A stretch of 13,942 nucleotides of DNA from an uncultured Pseudomonadota bacterium (GCA_913052275.1 CAJXDX010000033.1:1-13942); one strand, 5' to 3'. Positions 1-7,260 are shown, counted from the stretch's first letter. A program made the numbers and translations. The notes: generated by a model not told the origin, from the sequence alone.

Positions 1-13
1 AATTAATTTAGCA

Positions 14-43
14 TTGGCTTTGAAAAAAATTTCCTGTTATGCT
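14..43 (+). promoter_or_regulatory. possible extended -10 promoter for amrS
   Basis: A TTGGCT element (14-19) lies 18 nt before TATGCT (38-43). The latter is preceded by TG plus one base (35-37), which makes an extended -10 pattern. Transcription would start near base 50, about 20 nt before the amrS start codon, leaving just room for its ribosome binding site. The -35 box is poor, and the sequence is cut off at base 1, so transcription from further upstream remains possible. Confidence 0.35.
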
Positions 44-60
44 CACAAAGAAAAACTCAG

Positions 61-65
61 GGAGG
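61..65 (+). promoter_or_regulatory. ribosome binding site of amrS
   Basis: GGAGG is followed by five bases and then ATG at 71. It decides that start over the in-frame TTG at 14, which has no comparable site in view. Confidence 0.85.
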
Positions 66-70
66 ATAAA

Positions 71-1132
71 ATGAATCATCCGGGGAGATACTGGCAAAAA
101 CTGGATGACGGCAGAATTCAGTGCGACGTTTGCCCACGGCAGTGCAGACTGCATAATGGACAGCGGGGGCTTTGTTTTGTACGCCAGGCTGAAGAAGACC
201 AGATAGTCCTCACAACGTATGGACGCTCCAGCGGATTTTGCATTGATCCTATAGAAAAAAAGCCTCTGAATCACTTCCTTCCGGGTACACCAATTCTGTC
301 CTTTGGCACCGCCGGCTGCAATCTAACCTGTAAATTTTGTCAGAACTGGGACATCAGCAAGTCCCGTGAGTTTGACCGGCTAACAGAAACTGCCACTCCG
401 GAAAAGATCGCAATTGCCGCAAAAAATCACGGTTGCCGCAGTGTGGCTTTTACCTACAATGATCCGGTGATTTTCCTTGAATATGCTGTTGATATCGCAC
501 AAGCCTGTCGTGAAGTGGACATAAGTCCTGTTGCAGTTACCGCAGGTTATGTGCTTGCTGAAGCACGCAGGGAATTTTTTCAAAACATGGATGCTGCAAA
601 CATTGACCTAAAAGCATTCAGCAATAAATTTTACAAAAAAATTTGTGGAGGAAGACTGGAAGATGTTCTGGAAACTTTGGAATATTTGAAGCACGAAACT
701 GATGTGTGGTTTGAAATAACCACGCTTCTGATTCCAGGTGAAAATGACTCTTCGCAGGAGCTGCATGCAATGTGTGAATGGATTATGGAACATTTAGGCG
801 CTGAGGTCCCCCTGCACTTCACTGCATTTCATCCGGACTGGAAAATGCGAGACATTTCTCATACTCCTCATTCAACTTTGAGCAAGGCAAGGGGAATTGC
901 CCTTACTGAAGGAATTCATTATGTTTACGTGGGCAATGTTCATGATAAATCAGGATCAAGTACCTATTGTCATCAGTGTGGAGAGTTGCTGATCGGACGC
1001 GACTGGTACGAATTAAGTGACTGGAATATTGATCAAGCAGGGAGCTGTATCAAATGTGGCACAAAATGTCCCGGATTTATCGAACAGCATCCCGGAAACT
1101 GGGGAGCAAAGAGACTTCCTGTAAGTTTGTGA
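71..1132 (+). CDS. amrS: AmmeMemoRadiSam system radical SAM enzyme AmrS
   Basis: This 353-residue radical SAM protein matches the AmmeMemoRadiSam family. Seen: an N-terminal cysteine cluster (C18, C21, C25, C35, in the form CxxCPRxC...GQxGxC); the SAM-binding iron-sulfur motif CNLTCKFC with ligands C83, C87 and C90; a TYNDP motif near 128-132; and a C-terminal zinc-ribbon-like set (C300, C303, C326, C329, C333). The same frame opens at a TTG at base 14, but the ATG at 71 is chosen because GGAGG lies at 61-65 with ideal spacing and the family-typical sequence begins soon after. The family occurs with MEMO1-like and AMMECR1-like proteins. Its reaction is not established as far as I know, though homology to pyruvate formate-lyase activating enzymes implies reductive cleavage of SAM. 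It converges on amrB, a member of the same set. The family call is firm; substrate unknown. Confidence 0.93.
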   Translation: MNHPGRYWQKLDDGRIQCDVCPRQCRLHNGQRGLCFVRQAEEDQIVLTTYGRSSGFCIDPIEKKPLNHFLPGTPILSFGTAGCNLTCKFCQNWDISKSREFDRLTETATPEKIAIAAKNHGCRSVAFTYNDPVIFLEYAVDIAQACREVDISPVAVTAGYVLAEARREFFQNMDAANIDLKAFSNKFYKKICGGRLEDVLETLEYLKHETDVWFEITTLLIPGENDSSQELHAMCEWIMEHLGAEVPLHFTAFHPDWKMRDISHTPHSTLSKARGIALTEGIHYVYVGNVHDKSGSSTYCHQCGELLIGRDWYELSDWNIDQAGSCIKCGTKCPGFIEQHPGNWGAKRLPVSL

Positions 1133-1256
1133 GTTGAATATTAACTGGAGAAATTAATGAATTGTAATTGATTTTGAAAAAAGCATTCCGGAATAATTTA
1201 TGAGCAACCTAGAAGCCGGGGTATATAAGTTTTCCGCTGAGTTTGCGATGCAGCAG

Positions 1257-2096
1257 TCAGGAAATTACCATCCATGCACCGTAGCCTACAACACGTGCAC
1301 GATCTCCGGCCGTATCTCCCGAGTTACAGAGGTCCAGCCGGTGAACCTGCCAAGTGCTTTTCGAAGCAGCCAGCAAAGCACCCCGCAGCGGATATGCTCC
1401 ACAGGCATCTTCAGTTGAAAGCAGTTCCGGAGACAATGATTCAATAGCCACCGCTGTACGCAAGTCCAATTCACATGAGGTTTTATAGTCATGGTAATGA
1501 CTTAAGTCGGTACTGATAACAATCAAGGTTTGATCATCCTCAGTAAGTTTCAGAATCATTTGCGCCAGCAGTTCTGAATCTGTATCTCCCACAACCAGTG
1601 GAACAATTTTAAAATCATTAAGACTTTCCTGTAAAAAAGGAAGCTGCACTTCTAAGCAGTGTTCTTCAGCATGCGCCTGATCACTGATAGTGATCCATGA
1701 ATAATCTGCCAGCATATTTTCCATCAGCTCCCTGTCCAGGGTTATCTGACCAAGCGGTGTTTCAAATGTATCAGCTTCCGGGAGAGCAGCACCTGTCAGC
1801 CACACCCTATGTGCCGGTCCAAGCAGCAATACCCGCCGAATTTTATTTTTGAATTGCTGTAAAAGTTGATACGCTAATGCAGCTGTTTTTCCTGAGTAAA
1901 TGTAGCCGGCATGCGGGACAATCAGCATGTGCATTGATGAGATTTCATCCAGAGCAATCTTAAGCTCACTCTCATGCTCTCCTGCACTTTGCAAGTAGTT
2001 CTGTACGGTATTTCTCAGTTCTTTTTCATGCCCGGGATAAAACATACCTGCTACCGCAGCAGGTCGAACGTTTCCTGAAAAATTTTTTGCAATCAT
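1257..2096 (-). CDS. amrB: AmmeMemoRadiSam system protein AmrB (MEMO1 family)
   Basis: This 279-residue protein belongs to the MEMO1 family, related in fold to class III extradiol dioxygenases. Seen: PHAGYIYSGKTAA around 61-73 with H62; LLGPAHRV around 91-98 with H96; the EEHCLEVQLPF block near 144-154; STDLSHYHDY near 195-204; and DACGAYPLRGA with C232. H62, H96 and C232 correspond to the metal site (two His and one Cys) known for human MEMO1, so metal binding looks intact. The length is that of a stand-alone MEMO protein; there is no fused AMMECR1 domain. The frame continues upstream to a TTG at 2129 that overlaps the amn stop. The ATG at 2096 is preferred because GAGG lies six bases before it and family-typical sequence follows. 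It sits 29 nt after amn, probably in one transcript, and converges with amrS, leaving 124 nt without a clear terminator. Molecular role unknown. Confidence 0.92.
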   Translation of the reverse strand: MIAKNFSGNVRPAAVAGMFYPGHEKELRNTVQNYLQSAGEHESELKIALDEISSMHMLIVPHAGYIYSGKTAALAYQLLQQFKNKIRRVLLLGPAHRVWLTGAALPEADTFETPLGQITLDRELMENMLADYSWITISDQAHAEEHCLEVQLPFLQESLNDFKIVPLVVGDTDSELLAQMILKLTEDDQTLIVISTDLSHYHDYKTSCELDLRTAVAIESLSPELLSTEDACGAYPLRGALLAASKSTWQVHRLDLCNSGDTAGDRARVVGYGAWMVIS

Positions 2097-2102
2097 GATA
2101 TA

Positions 2103-2106
2103 CCTC
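2103..2106 (-). promoter_or_regulatory. ribosome binding site of amrB
   Basis: GAGG on the minus strand lies six bases before the ATG at 2096. It supports this start over the TTG at 2129, which overlaps the amn stop codon. Confidence 0.7.
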
Positions 2107-2125
2107 GCTGTCAAAAAGCTGCGAT

Positions 2126-2899
2126 TCAATAACCAAAGTGCTTGATCTCCTCTCCTTTTTCATCAATATCAGACATGGCCTTTATGCCCATTTCAAGATG
2201 CATATCAACATATTTTGCCGTAACTTTCTTGTCCAGTTCCTGAGTTTTTACACCATCGGGCAGCAGTGGCTGGTCAGAAACAAGCAGGATAGCACCGCGT
2301 GATATTTTGTTGGCGTGCCCCACTATGAAAAGTGTTGCCGTTTCCATGTCTATTCCGATTGCTGAAAGATTAATCAGCTTGTTTCGAAATTTTTCATCCC
2401 ATTCCCAGACACGCCTGTTTGTGGTATAGATAACTCCGGTGCGATATTCCTGTCCATATTCCAGTAATGTATCAGAAACAAATTTGTGCAGCTTAAACGA
2501 TGGCAAAGCAGGTACTTCCGGAGGAAGGTAATCATTGCTTGTACCTTCACCCCTTATTGCAGCGATTGGTAGTATATACCTGCCTATTTCTGCAGTTTGT
2601 TTGAGTCCGCCGCACTTTCCCAAAAAAAGGACACCTTTGGGGTTGCAGGCCGTAAGCAGGTCCATGATGGTTGCAGCGTTTGCTGAGCCCATACCAAAAT
2701 TTATTATGCTCAGCCCACTGTCGTTTGTAGCAGTCTGCATTGGACACCCCCTGCCTTTTATTTTACATCCGAATCGCTCTGCGAACTTGCTTACGTAATT
2801 ACTGAAATTTGTCAGTAGAATATACTTTCCAAATTCTTCTATCTGAGTACCTGTATAACGCGGAAGCCAGTCCCGTGTAATCTCTGTTTTGCTTATCAT
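2126..2899 (-). CDS. amn: AMP nucleosidase, short form
   Basis: This 257-residue cytosolic enzyme of the nucleoside phosphorylase/nucleosidase superfamily is assigned to hydrolyse AMP to adenine and ribose 5-phosphate. Seen: a WLPRYTG start (11-17), YILLTNFSNY (26-35), the INFGMGSANAATIMD block (66-80), LFLGKCGGLK (91-100), IRGEGTSNDYLPPEVPALP (115-133), YTTNRRVWE (158-166), the IDMETA purine-site motif with E186, and LLVSDQP (205-211) with the catalytic-type aspartate D209. This is the compact type; the E. coli enzyme is nearly twice as long because of an extra N-terminal domain. The start ATG has no clear Shine-Dalgarno, but the N-terminus matches the family, so the start is probably right. 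It leads a probable two-gene transcript with amrB. Family identity is strong; preference for AMP over other nucleotides rests on family assignment only. Confidence 0.9.
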   Translation of the reverse strand: MISKTEITRDWLPRYTGTQIEEFGKYILLTNFSNYVSKFAERFGCKIKGRGCPMQTATNDSGLSIINFGMGSANAATIMDLLTACNPKGVLFLGKCGGLKQTAEIGRYILPIAAIRGEGTSNDYLPPEVPALPSFKLHKFVSDTLLEYGQEYRTGVIYTTNRRVWEWDEKFRNKLINLSAIGIDMETATLFIVGHANKISRGAILLVSDQPLLPDGVKTQELDKKVTAKYVDMHLEMGIKAMSDIDEKGEEIKHFGY

Positions 2900-2948
2900 C
2901 TGATGGTAAATGTCTTAATCATATAGCCGGGGAATTACATAAAACTAT

Positions 2949-2954
2949 AGTATA
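2949..2954 (-). promoter_or_regulatory. possible -10 element upstream of amn
   Basis: TATACT on the minus strand, followed at once by TATAGT, lies about 50 nt before the amn start. No good -35 box is found at the right distance. This is only the best candidate in the region. Confidence 0.25.
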
Positions 2955-3104
2955 ACGATGCTGAAAAAAAGTCCGGATTGGTAAAAAAGAACTTTTGCAG
3001 AATGACCTATATAAACATTCCTTATTAACACCATTTTGCAGGAAATTCCAGTAAGTTGCCAGTGGAACTCATGAAAAACTTCTATATTCCCAATTCATTT
3101 ATTT

Positions 3105-3151
3105 GTCATTCCTGGAAAAGCTGAGTGAAGTTCAGGGAATCTGGTGGTGAC
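3105..3151. repeat. imperfect palindromic repeat, REP/MITE-like
   Basis: The segment begins GTCATTCCTG and ends CAGGGAATCTGGTGGTGAC. GTCA and TGAC form terminal inverted repeats, ATTCC(T)G pairs with CAGGGAAT with one extra base, and an inner CTGA (3121-3124) pairs with TCAG (3132-3135). The design resembles the short GTCATTCC...GGAATC dispersed palindromes found between genes in many bacterial genomes. Only one copy is visible here, so its status as a dispersed repeat is inferred. Confidence 0.45.
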
Positions 3152-3372
3152 GCAAAATCTTGTACGAATGATGTATTTTTTCTGACATTTGATCAACTCC
3201 GGGAAGGCAAATACAATTATTTTCAAAGCTATACTGTCGCAAGACAAACTGGACTGAATCTGCAAAGAAATGTTTGGTCTTATTAAAAGTGATCAGAGGA
3301 TGCTGATGAAGAAAATTGAATCAGGAATAATGGATGGATAAACAGGGAGGTTTGAAAGAGGGGGAAAAGAAC

Positions 3373-3403
3373 TCGGAAGCACCAGAATAATCAGTGCTTC
3401 CGA
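3373..3403 (-). terminator. intrinsic terminator of the pyrimidine operon
   Basis: A perfect 10-bp inverted repeat (TCGGAAGCAC at 3373-3382, GTGCTTCCGA at 3394-3403) encloses an 11-nt loop. Read on the minus strand it begins about 20 nt after the stop codon of the binding-protein gene and is followed by GTTCTTTTCCCC, a short pyrimidine-rich tail. It marks the end of the eight-gene operon. The T run is short, so termination may be incomplete. Confidence 0.75.
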
Positions 3404-3422
3404 AATTATATACAATACTGGT

Positions 3423-4415
3423 TTACATTGCATCCCAGATAATGTGACTCCACGCCCCTTTGGGCTTTTTAGTGATTACTGGTGTTGAATCGGAAGACAT
3501 CAGAACTTTGACGGTGCGATTGTAATCTGCTGGAATCAGGTAACCAATGCCCTGGGGCTGGTTGCCAACCAACTTGTTTATTTCACGCATCATCCGGCGC
3601 TGATGTTTTTCGGTCTGCGCGCCTGTATCATCATTTTCAAGTACGATATCTGCGGCTTCATCCGGATGATCAGCTGAATATTTCCAGCCTTTGATTGAAG
3701 CTCTCAGGAAGCGGGCCATTTTGTCCACGAAAGCCTTATTTCTGAGATTTTTTTCCAAAACATATAATCCGTCTTCCAGTGTGGCCACTCCCTGGTCTTC
3801 ATACTTGTACACAACAAGTTCAGAAGGACTCAGTCCGGCATCAACAACCTGCCAGTATTCATTATAAGTCATGGTGGAGACACATTCTGCCTGCTTCTGC
3901 AGAATTGGGTCCACGTTGAAACCCTGCTTCAAAACAGTTACCCCGTTTGAACCACCGGTGGTTGGGATACCCAATTGACTCATCCAGCTCAAGAAAGGAT
4001 ATTCGTTGCCATAGAACCATACTCCAAGTGTTTTCCCACGAAAATCTGCTGGAGATTTAATACCGCTGTCTTTACGGCAAGTAAGCATCATTCCTGATTG
4101 TTTAAAGATTTGAGCAATGTTCACCAGAGCGACTCCTTTTTCGCGTGATGCCAAAGCTGAGGGCATCCAGTCCACGATTACGTCAGCACCTCCTCCTGCA
4201 ATTACCTGAGGAGTTGCAATGTCAGGTCCTCCGGGCTTGATGGTTACATCTAAACCATCGGCTGAGTAGTAACCTTTATCCTGTGCGACATAATAACCTG
4301 CAAACTGAGCCTGTGTGACCCATTTCAGCTGAATGGTCACTTTATCAGCTGCGTGCGCTGCAAACGCCAACCCTGCAGTCAGCATTACCAGCACCATTTT
4401 TTTCATTATACTCAT
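3423..4415 (-). CDS. ABC transporter periplasmic binding protein, NMT1/THI5-like
   Basis: This 330-residue solute-binding protein is the presumed substrate receptor of the operon's importer. Seen: a Sec signal peptide (basic MKK, hydrophobic stretch 7-19, AHA then AD, so cleavage probably between 22 and 23), then LKWVTQAQFAGYYVAQDKGY (30-49) and LDVTIKPGG (55-63), the start of NMT1/THI5-type domains. The mature part has two cysteines, C113 and C178. The ATG at 4415 has GGAG six bases upstream. The family includes proteins for thiamine-pyrimidine precursors, taurine and other small anions or heterocycles. Placement behind four pyrimidine-catabolic genes suggests a pyrimidine base, dihydropyrimidine or hydantoin-like ligand; this is inference. 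It is the last gene of the operon, with a hairpin before it and a terminator after it, an arrangement that would let it be expressed independently of the membrane subunits. Confidence 0.9.
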   Translation of the reverse strand: MSIMKKMVLVMLTAGLAFAAHAADKVTIQLKWVTQAQFAGYYVAQDKGYYSADGLDVTIKPGGPDIATPQVIAGGGADVIVDWMPSALASREKGVALVNIAQIFKQSGMMLTCRKDSGIKSPADFRGKTLGVWFYGNEYPFLSWMSQLGIPTTGGSNGVTVLKQGFNVDPILQKQAECVSTMTYNEYWQVVDAGLSPSELVVYKYEDQGVATLEDGLYVLEKNLRNKAFVDKMARFLRASIKGWKYSADHPDEAADIVLENDDTGAQTEKHQRRMMREINKLVGNQPQGIGYLIPADYNRTVKVLMSSDSTPVITKKPKGAWSHIIWDAM

Positions 4416-4443
4416 GATTCACTCCGTTTGTGTTTAAATTACG

Positions 4444-4478
4444 GTCAGCATTATTTTACTTAATGCATTTCAGCTGAC
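4444..4478 (-). promoter_or_regulatory. intercistronic hairpin between permease and binding-protein genes
   Basis: GTCAGC (4444-4449) and GCTGAC (4473-4478) are perfect inverted repeats. Inside them GCATTA (4448-4453) pairs with TAATGC (4461-4466) around a 7-nt loop. The outer arm covers the last codons and stop of the permease gene. There is no T run on the minus strand, so it is unlikely to be a full terminator. An mRNA processing or stability element that sets binding-protein dosage is the likeliest role, by analogy with hairpins in other ABC operons. Confidence 0.5.
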
Positions 4479-5588
4479 TCGGATAGAAGGGTGCCATCCT
4501 GTAAACTGCCGCTCTATAAAAGCTAACAAAGCATAGAACAACGACCCGGATAATGCTGCCACCGCGATAGATGCCCATACGACGTCAACATTCATTCGAC
4601 CGATTTCTGTGGAAATTCGAAAACCCATTCCTACAATCGGCGTACCAAAAAACTCCGCTACAATTGCGCCTATCAGAGCTAAAGTGGAGTTTATCTTTAG
4701 TGCGTTAAAAATAAAAGGCAATGCGTTTGGAAGACGCACCTTAATCAACAGCTGCCAATAATTTGCAGCATATGAATGCATCAAGTCAAGCTCTATTCGA
4801 TCAGTAGATTTTAATCCCGCTAGAGTATTCACCAGCATTGGAAAAAATGTCATCATCACAACTACCGCAGCTTTTGACTGCCAGTCAAAACCGAACCACA
4901 TCACCATGATTGGAGCAACACCAACAATGGGCAGTGCACTGGCAAGATTTCCCAGAGGGAGCAGACCCCTCTGCAAAAATGGAACTTTATCCACCAGAAT
5001 TGCTATTATAAATCCAGAACAGCAACCGATTAAAAAACCTGCAATAACTGCTTTTAAAAAAGTCTGCTGAAAATCAGCCCACAGCATCTCCATAGCATTG
5101 ACGAACGCTGTTCCGATCATTGACGGTGCAGGCAGCAAAACCTGGGGAACCTGGAATCCCACAGTCAGCATTTCCCATAAATAAAGCAGCATCCCTCCAA
5201 ATAAAATGGGTACCAGCGTATTTACCACTAAGCCAGTTATTTTGTCCAGGCCTCCGTCTGCCTTTGACCAGAAGCCCATCACTTCCCATATTATTAAAGT
5301 AAGTGCGGCTCCATAAAGCCATATTCCCCATGCTGACATTGCTGATTCAATCATGTGTACGCTGTTTAATGTAGCTATACATCCAGACAAAACCATTGCA
5401 CTTATTATAATTTTACCGAATATGGAATCTGTTATTCCTTTTCTATAAAGTAATATTACAACACCAACCAGAGGCATCAGTGCAAAATAAATGGTGTGTT
5501 CTCCAAGCAGCATCCAGTCACCAGAAAACTGAAACTGAACCGCATAGCAGATAATAAATAACCAGTAGATTAATCCGGCTTTTTTCAA
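4470..5588 (-). CDS. ABC transporter permease, TauC/SsuC-like, with N-terminal membrane extension
   Basis: This 372-residue inner-membrane subunit is one of two non-identical permeases. The C-terminal part, from LPAPSMIGT (152-160), is a standard binding-protein-dependent permease domain, with the cytoplasmic coupling loop near 272-293 (SYAANYWQLLIKVRLPNALP). Ahead of it are about four or five extra hydrophobic segments (roughly 4-20, 32-48, 59-76, 87-107, 120-142), making it about 80 residues longer than its partner. The start is read as TTG at 5588, which overlaps the partner's TGA stop (TTGA) and has GGGGGTG seven bases upstream. A later in-frame ATG at residue 26 would lose the first helix. 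Translational coupling to the preceding permease is likely. The sequence cannot show whether the extension binds another protein or only anchors the subunit. Confidence 0.88.
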   Translation of the reverse strand: MKKAGLIYWLFIICYAVQFQFSGDWMLLGEHTIYFALMPLVGVVILLYRKGITDSIFGKIIISAMVLSGCIATLNSVHMIESAMSAWGIWLYGAALTLIIWEVMGFWSKADGGLDKITGLVVNTLVPILFGGMLLYLWEMLTVGFQVPQVLLPAPSMIGTAFVNAMEMLWADFQQTFLKAVIAGFLIGCCSGFIIAILVDKVPFLQRGLLPLGNLASALPIVGVAPIMVMWFGFDWQSKAAVVVMMTFFPMLVNTLAGLKSTDRIELDLMHSYAANYWQLLIKVRLPNALPFIFNALKINSTLALIGAIVAEFFGTPIVGMGFRISTEIGRMNVDVVWASIAVAALSGSLFYALLAFIERQFTGWHPSIRVS

Positions 5589-6463
5589 GTCAACACCCCC
5601 ATTCTTTTTTGAACTATTTTCTCCATGAAACTCATAAGGAAAACGAGTGTTGCGGCAATAACAGAGGCAACTATCAAGGCACTCCAGATCTGTACTGTCT
5701 GTCCATAATACGATCCGGTCAGAAGCCTGGCGCCCAGTCCTGCTCTTGCACCGGCAGGCAACTCACCCACAATTGCCCCAACAAGGCTGATGGCAATAGA
5801 GACCTTGAAGCTGGCAAATAGAAAAGGAGTGGAAGCCGGACAACGCAATTTCCAAAATTTTTGTGACTGTGTTGCGTTGTAGGTTTTCATCAAGTCCAGG
5901 TGAATTGGATCAGGAGAACGCAGGCCCTTGACCATTCCTATCACTATGGGGAAAAAACATAAATAAGCAGAAATGAATGCCTTTGGCAAAAGTCCTGTCA
6001 GTCCTATCGCACCTAAAACCACAATGATCATCGGAGCAACAGCAAGAATTGGTATTGTCTGCGAAGCAATTATCCAGGGTAAGACGCTTTTATTTAGTGT
6101 TGGGACATGCACAATGCCAATTGCCAGCAATATTCCTAAAACTCCACCCATCACAAAACCAACCAGCGTTGAGGAAATTGTAATCCATCCATGGTAAACC
6201 AGGCTCCGCTTTGAGGTAATCTTGTGGCCAAACAATGACTTATTCATATCCTCCATTATCTGGTGCGGTGCCGGCAGCACTGGTCGACCCATGGACCATG
6301 AATCATTAACAAGTACCTGGAAATTCCACTCAGTTTTTTTACGTTCATATTTGTCTATCAAAACGTCAGAATTCAGGTAAACTGCTGCTCCGTACCAGAT
6401 AACCACGATGAAGGCCAGTACCGCTGCAATTGCAGCTGGTGTTGAGTTAAGCAAGCGGTTCAT
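5585..6463 (-). CDS. ABC transporter permease, TauC/SsuC-like
   Basis: This 292-residue inner-membrane subunit is the partner of the longer permease. Seen: one N-terminal helix (about 10-30); a periplasmic segment (31-62); the family-typical VLPAPHQIMEDM (62-73); then about five core helices. The coupling loop to the ATPase is near 194-216 (TYNATQSQKFWKLRCPASTPF), in the EAA-loop position. ATG at 6463 has AGGA just upstream. It lies nine bases after the ATPase gene and overlaps the next permease by four bases, so all three are surely co-expressed. Two different permeases with one ATPase imply a heterodimeric channel over an ATPase homodimer. Confidence 0.9.
   Translation of the reverse strand: MNRLLNSTPAAIAAVLAFIVVIWYGAAVYLNSDVLIDKYERKKTEWNFQVLVNDSWSMGRPVLPAPHQIMEDMNKSLFGHKITSKRSLVYHGWITISSTLVGFVMGGVLGILLAIGIVHVPTLNKSVLPWIIASQTIPILAVAPMIIVVLGAIGLTGLLPKAFISAYLCFFPIVIGMVKGLRSPDPIHLDLMKTYNATQSQKFWKLRCPASTPFLFASFKVSIAISLVGAIVGELPAGARAGLGARLLTGSYYGQTVQIWSALIVASVIAATLVFLMSFMEKIVQKRMGVLT
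5594..5600 (-). promoter_or_regulatory. ribosome binding site of the downstream permease
   Basis: GGGGGTG within the last codons of the upstream permease gene precedes the TTG start at 5588. With the TTGA stop-start overlap it supports this non-ATG start and coupled translation. Confidence 0.55.
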
Positions 6464-6472
6464 GAATCCTGC

Positions 6473-7258
6473 TTAATCATAACTGTGTCCGGCACGTAAG
6501 CCTTTTCTAATTCTTTGAGAAAGTTCCAGGAATTCCTGAGTTTCACGAATGTCAAGCGTACGTTTTTCAGGCAGAGTGCTTTCTATGATGTCATTAATCT
6601 TTCCCGGACGAGGGGACATGACCACAATTTTTGTGGAAAGATAGGCTGCTTCAGGAATGGAGTGGGTAACAAACACAACAGTCTTGTGAGTCTGTTCCCA
6701 GAGTCTGAGAAAGTGTTCATTGAGCTGGTCACGTACAATTTCGTCCAAAGCACCAAAAGGTTCATCCATCAACATTAGATCAGGATGAAATGTCAGTGCA
6801 CGTGCTATTGAAACACGCTGCTGCATACCTCCGGAAAGCTGCCAGGGGAATTTTTTTTCAAAGCCGGTGAGATCAACCATTTCCAGTGCTTCCCTCGCAC
6901 GTTCGTTCTGATCAGCTTTTTCAACACCCATGATTTCCAAAGGCAATTTCAGATTACCCTCAACGGTGCGCCATGGGTAAAGGGCGGGTGACTGAAAAAC
7001 ATAACCATAGTCCCGATTCAGGCGGGCTTCTTCTGGAGACATTCCATTAACCCTGAGCATGCCGCCAGTTGGTTTTTCCAGGTCGGCAATTAAACGCAGC
7101 AGTGTTGTTTTACCGCATCCAGATGGTCCGATAAGTGAGATGAAATCGCCTTTATTAATCTCCAGATCAATATCAGACAGCGCATGAACGGGGCCATCTG
7201 CTGTTTGAAATACCAAATCAACTTTACTGGCTTCAACTACCTGGGGGATATCTTTCAT
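6473..7258 (-). CDS. ABC transporter ATP-binding protein, TauB/SsuB-like
   Basis: This 261-residue cytoplasmic ATPase powers the importer. All nucleotide-binding motifs are present: Walker A GPSGCGKTT (44-52, K50), Q-loop Q89 in YVFQSP, signature LSGGMQQR (141-148), Walker B LMLMDEP (161-167), D-loop GALD (169-172) and the switch histidine H199 in VTHS. Length and motif style fit the nitrate/sulfonate/taurine importer group, and there is no extra regulatory domain. Its ATG lies only two bases after the dihydropyrimidinase stop, with GGAG about 11 bases away, so its translation probably depends on that gene. This tight junction is the strongest physical evidence that the transporter and the catabolic enzymes are one unit. 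Confidence 0.94.
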   Translation of the reverse strand: MKDIPQVVEASKVDLVFQTADGPVHALSDIDLEINKGDFISLIGPSGCGKTTLLRLIADLEKPTGGMLRVNGMSPEEARLNRDYGYVFQSPALYPWRTVEGNLKLPLEIMGVEKADQNERAREALEMVDLTGFEKKFPWQLSGGMQQRVSIARALTFHPDLMLMDEPFGALDEIVRDQLNEHFLRLWEQTHKTVVFVTHSIPEAAYLSTKIVVMSPRPGKINDIIESTLPEKRTLDIRETQEFLELSQRIRKGLRAGHSYD

Positions 7259-7260
7259 TA

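Larger units (their letters stand above)
2900..3422. other. intergenic region between amn and the pyrimidine operon
   Basis: About 520 bases hold no convincing gene. They contain the probable amn promoter on the left, a palindromic repeat near 3105-3151, and the operon terminator on the right. A 23-codon frame at 3270-3341 (+), beginning MFGLIKSD, has a weak purine-rich stretch before it. It might be a tiny protein or the stump of a decayed small gene, but it is too short to call. No RNA gene is recognised. Confidence 0.6.

Noticed and set aside
14..70. Longer amrS start at TTG 14
   Set aside because: The added 19 residues do not look like the family N-terminus, and GGAGG correctly precedes the ATG at 71.
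1185..1194. Palindrome ATTCCGGAAT between amrS and amrB considered as a bidirectional terminator
   Set aside because: It has no loop, a short stem and no T run after it, so it cannot act as a standard hairpin terminator.
1200..1418. 72-codon plus-strand frame after amrS
   Set aside because: Most of it is antisense to the conserved C-terminus of amrB; no ribosome binding site and no domain.
2097..2129. Longer amrB start at TTG 2129 overlapping the amn stop
   Set aside because: GAGG is well spaced before the ATG at 2096 and the family sequence begins there.
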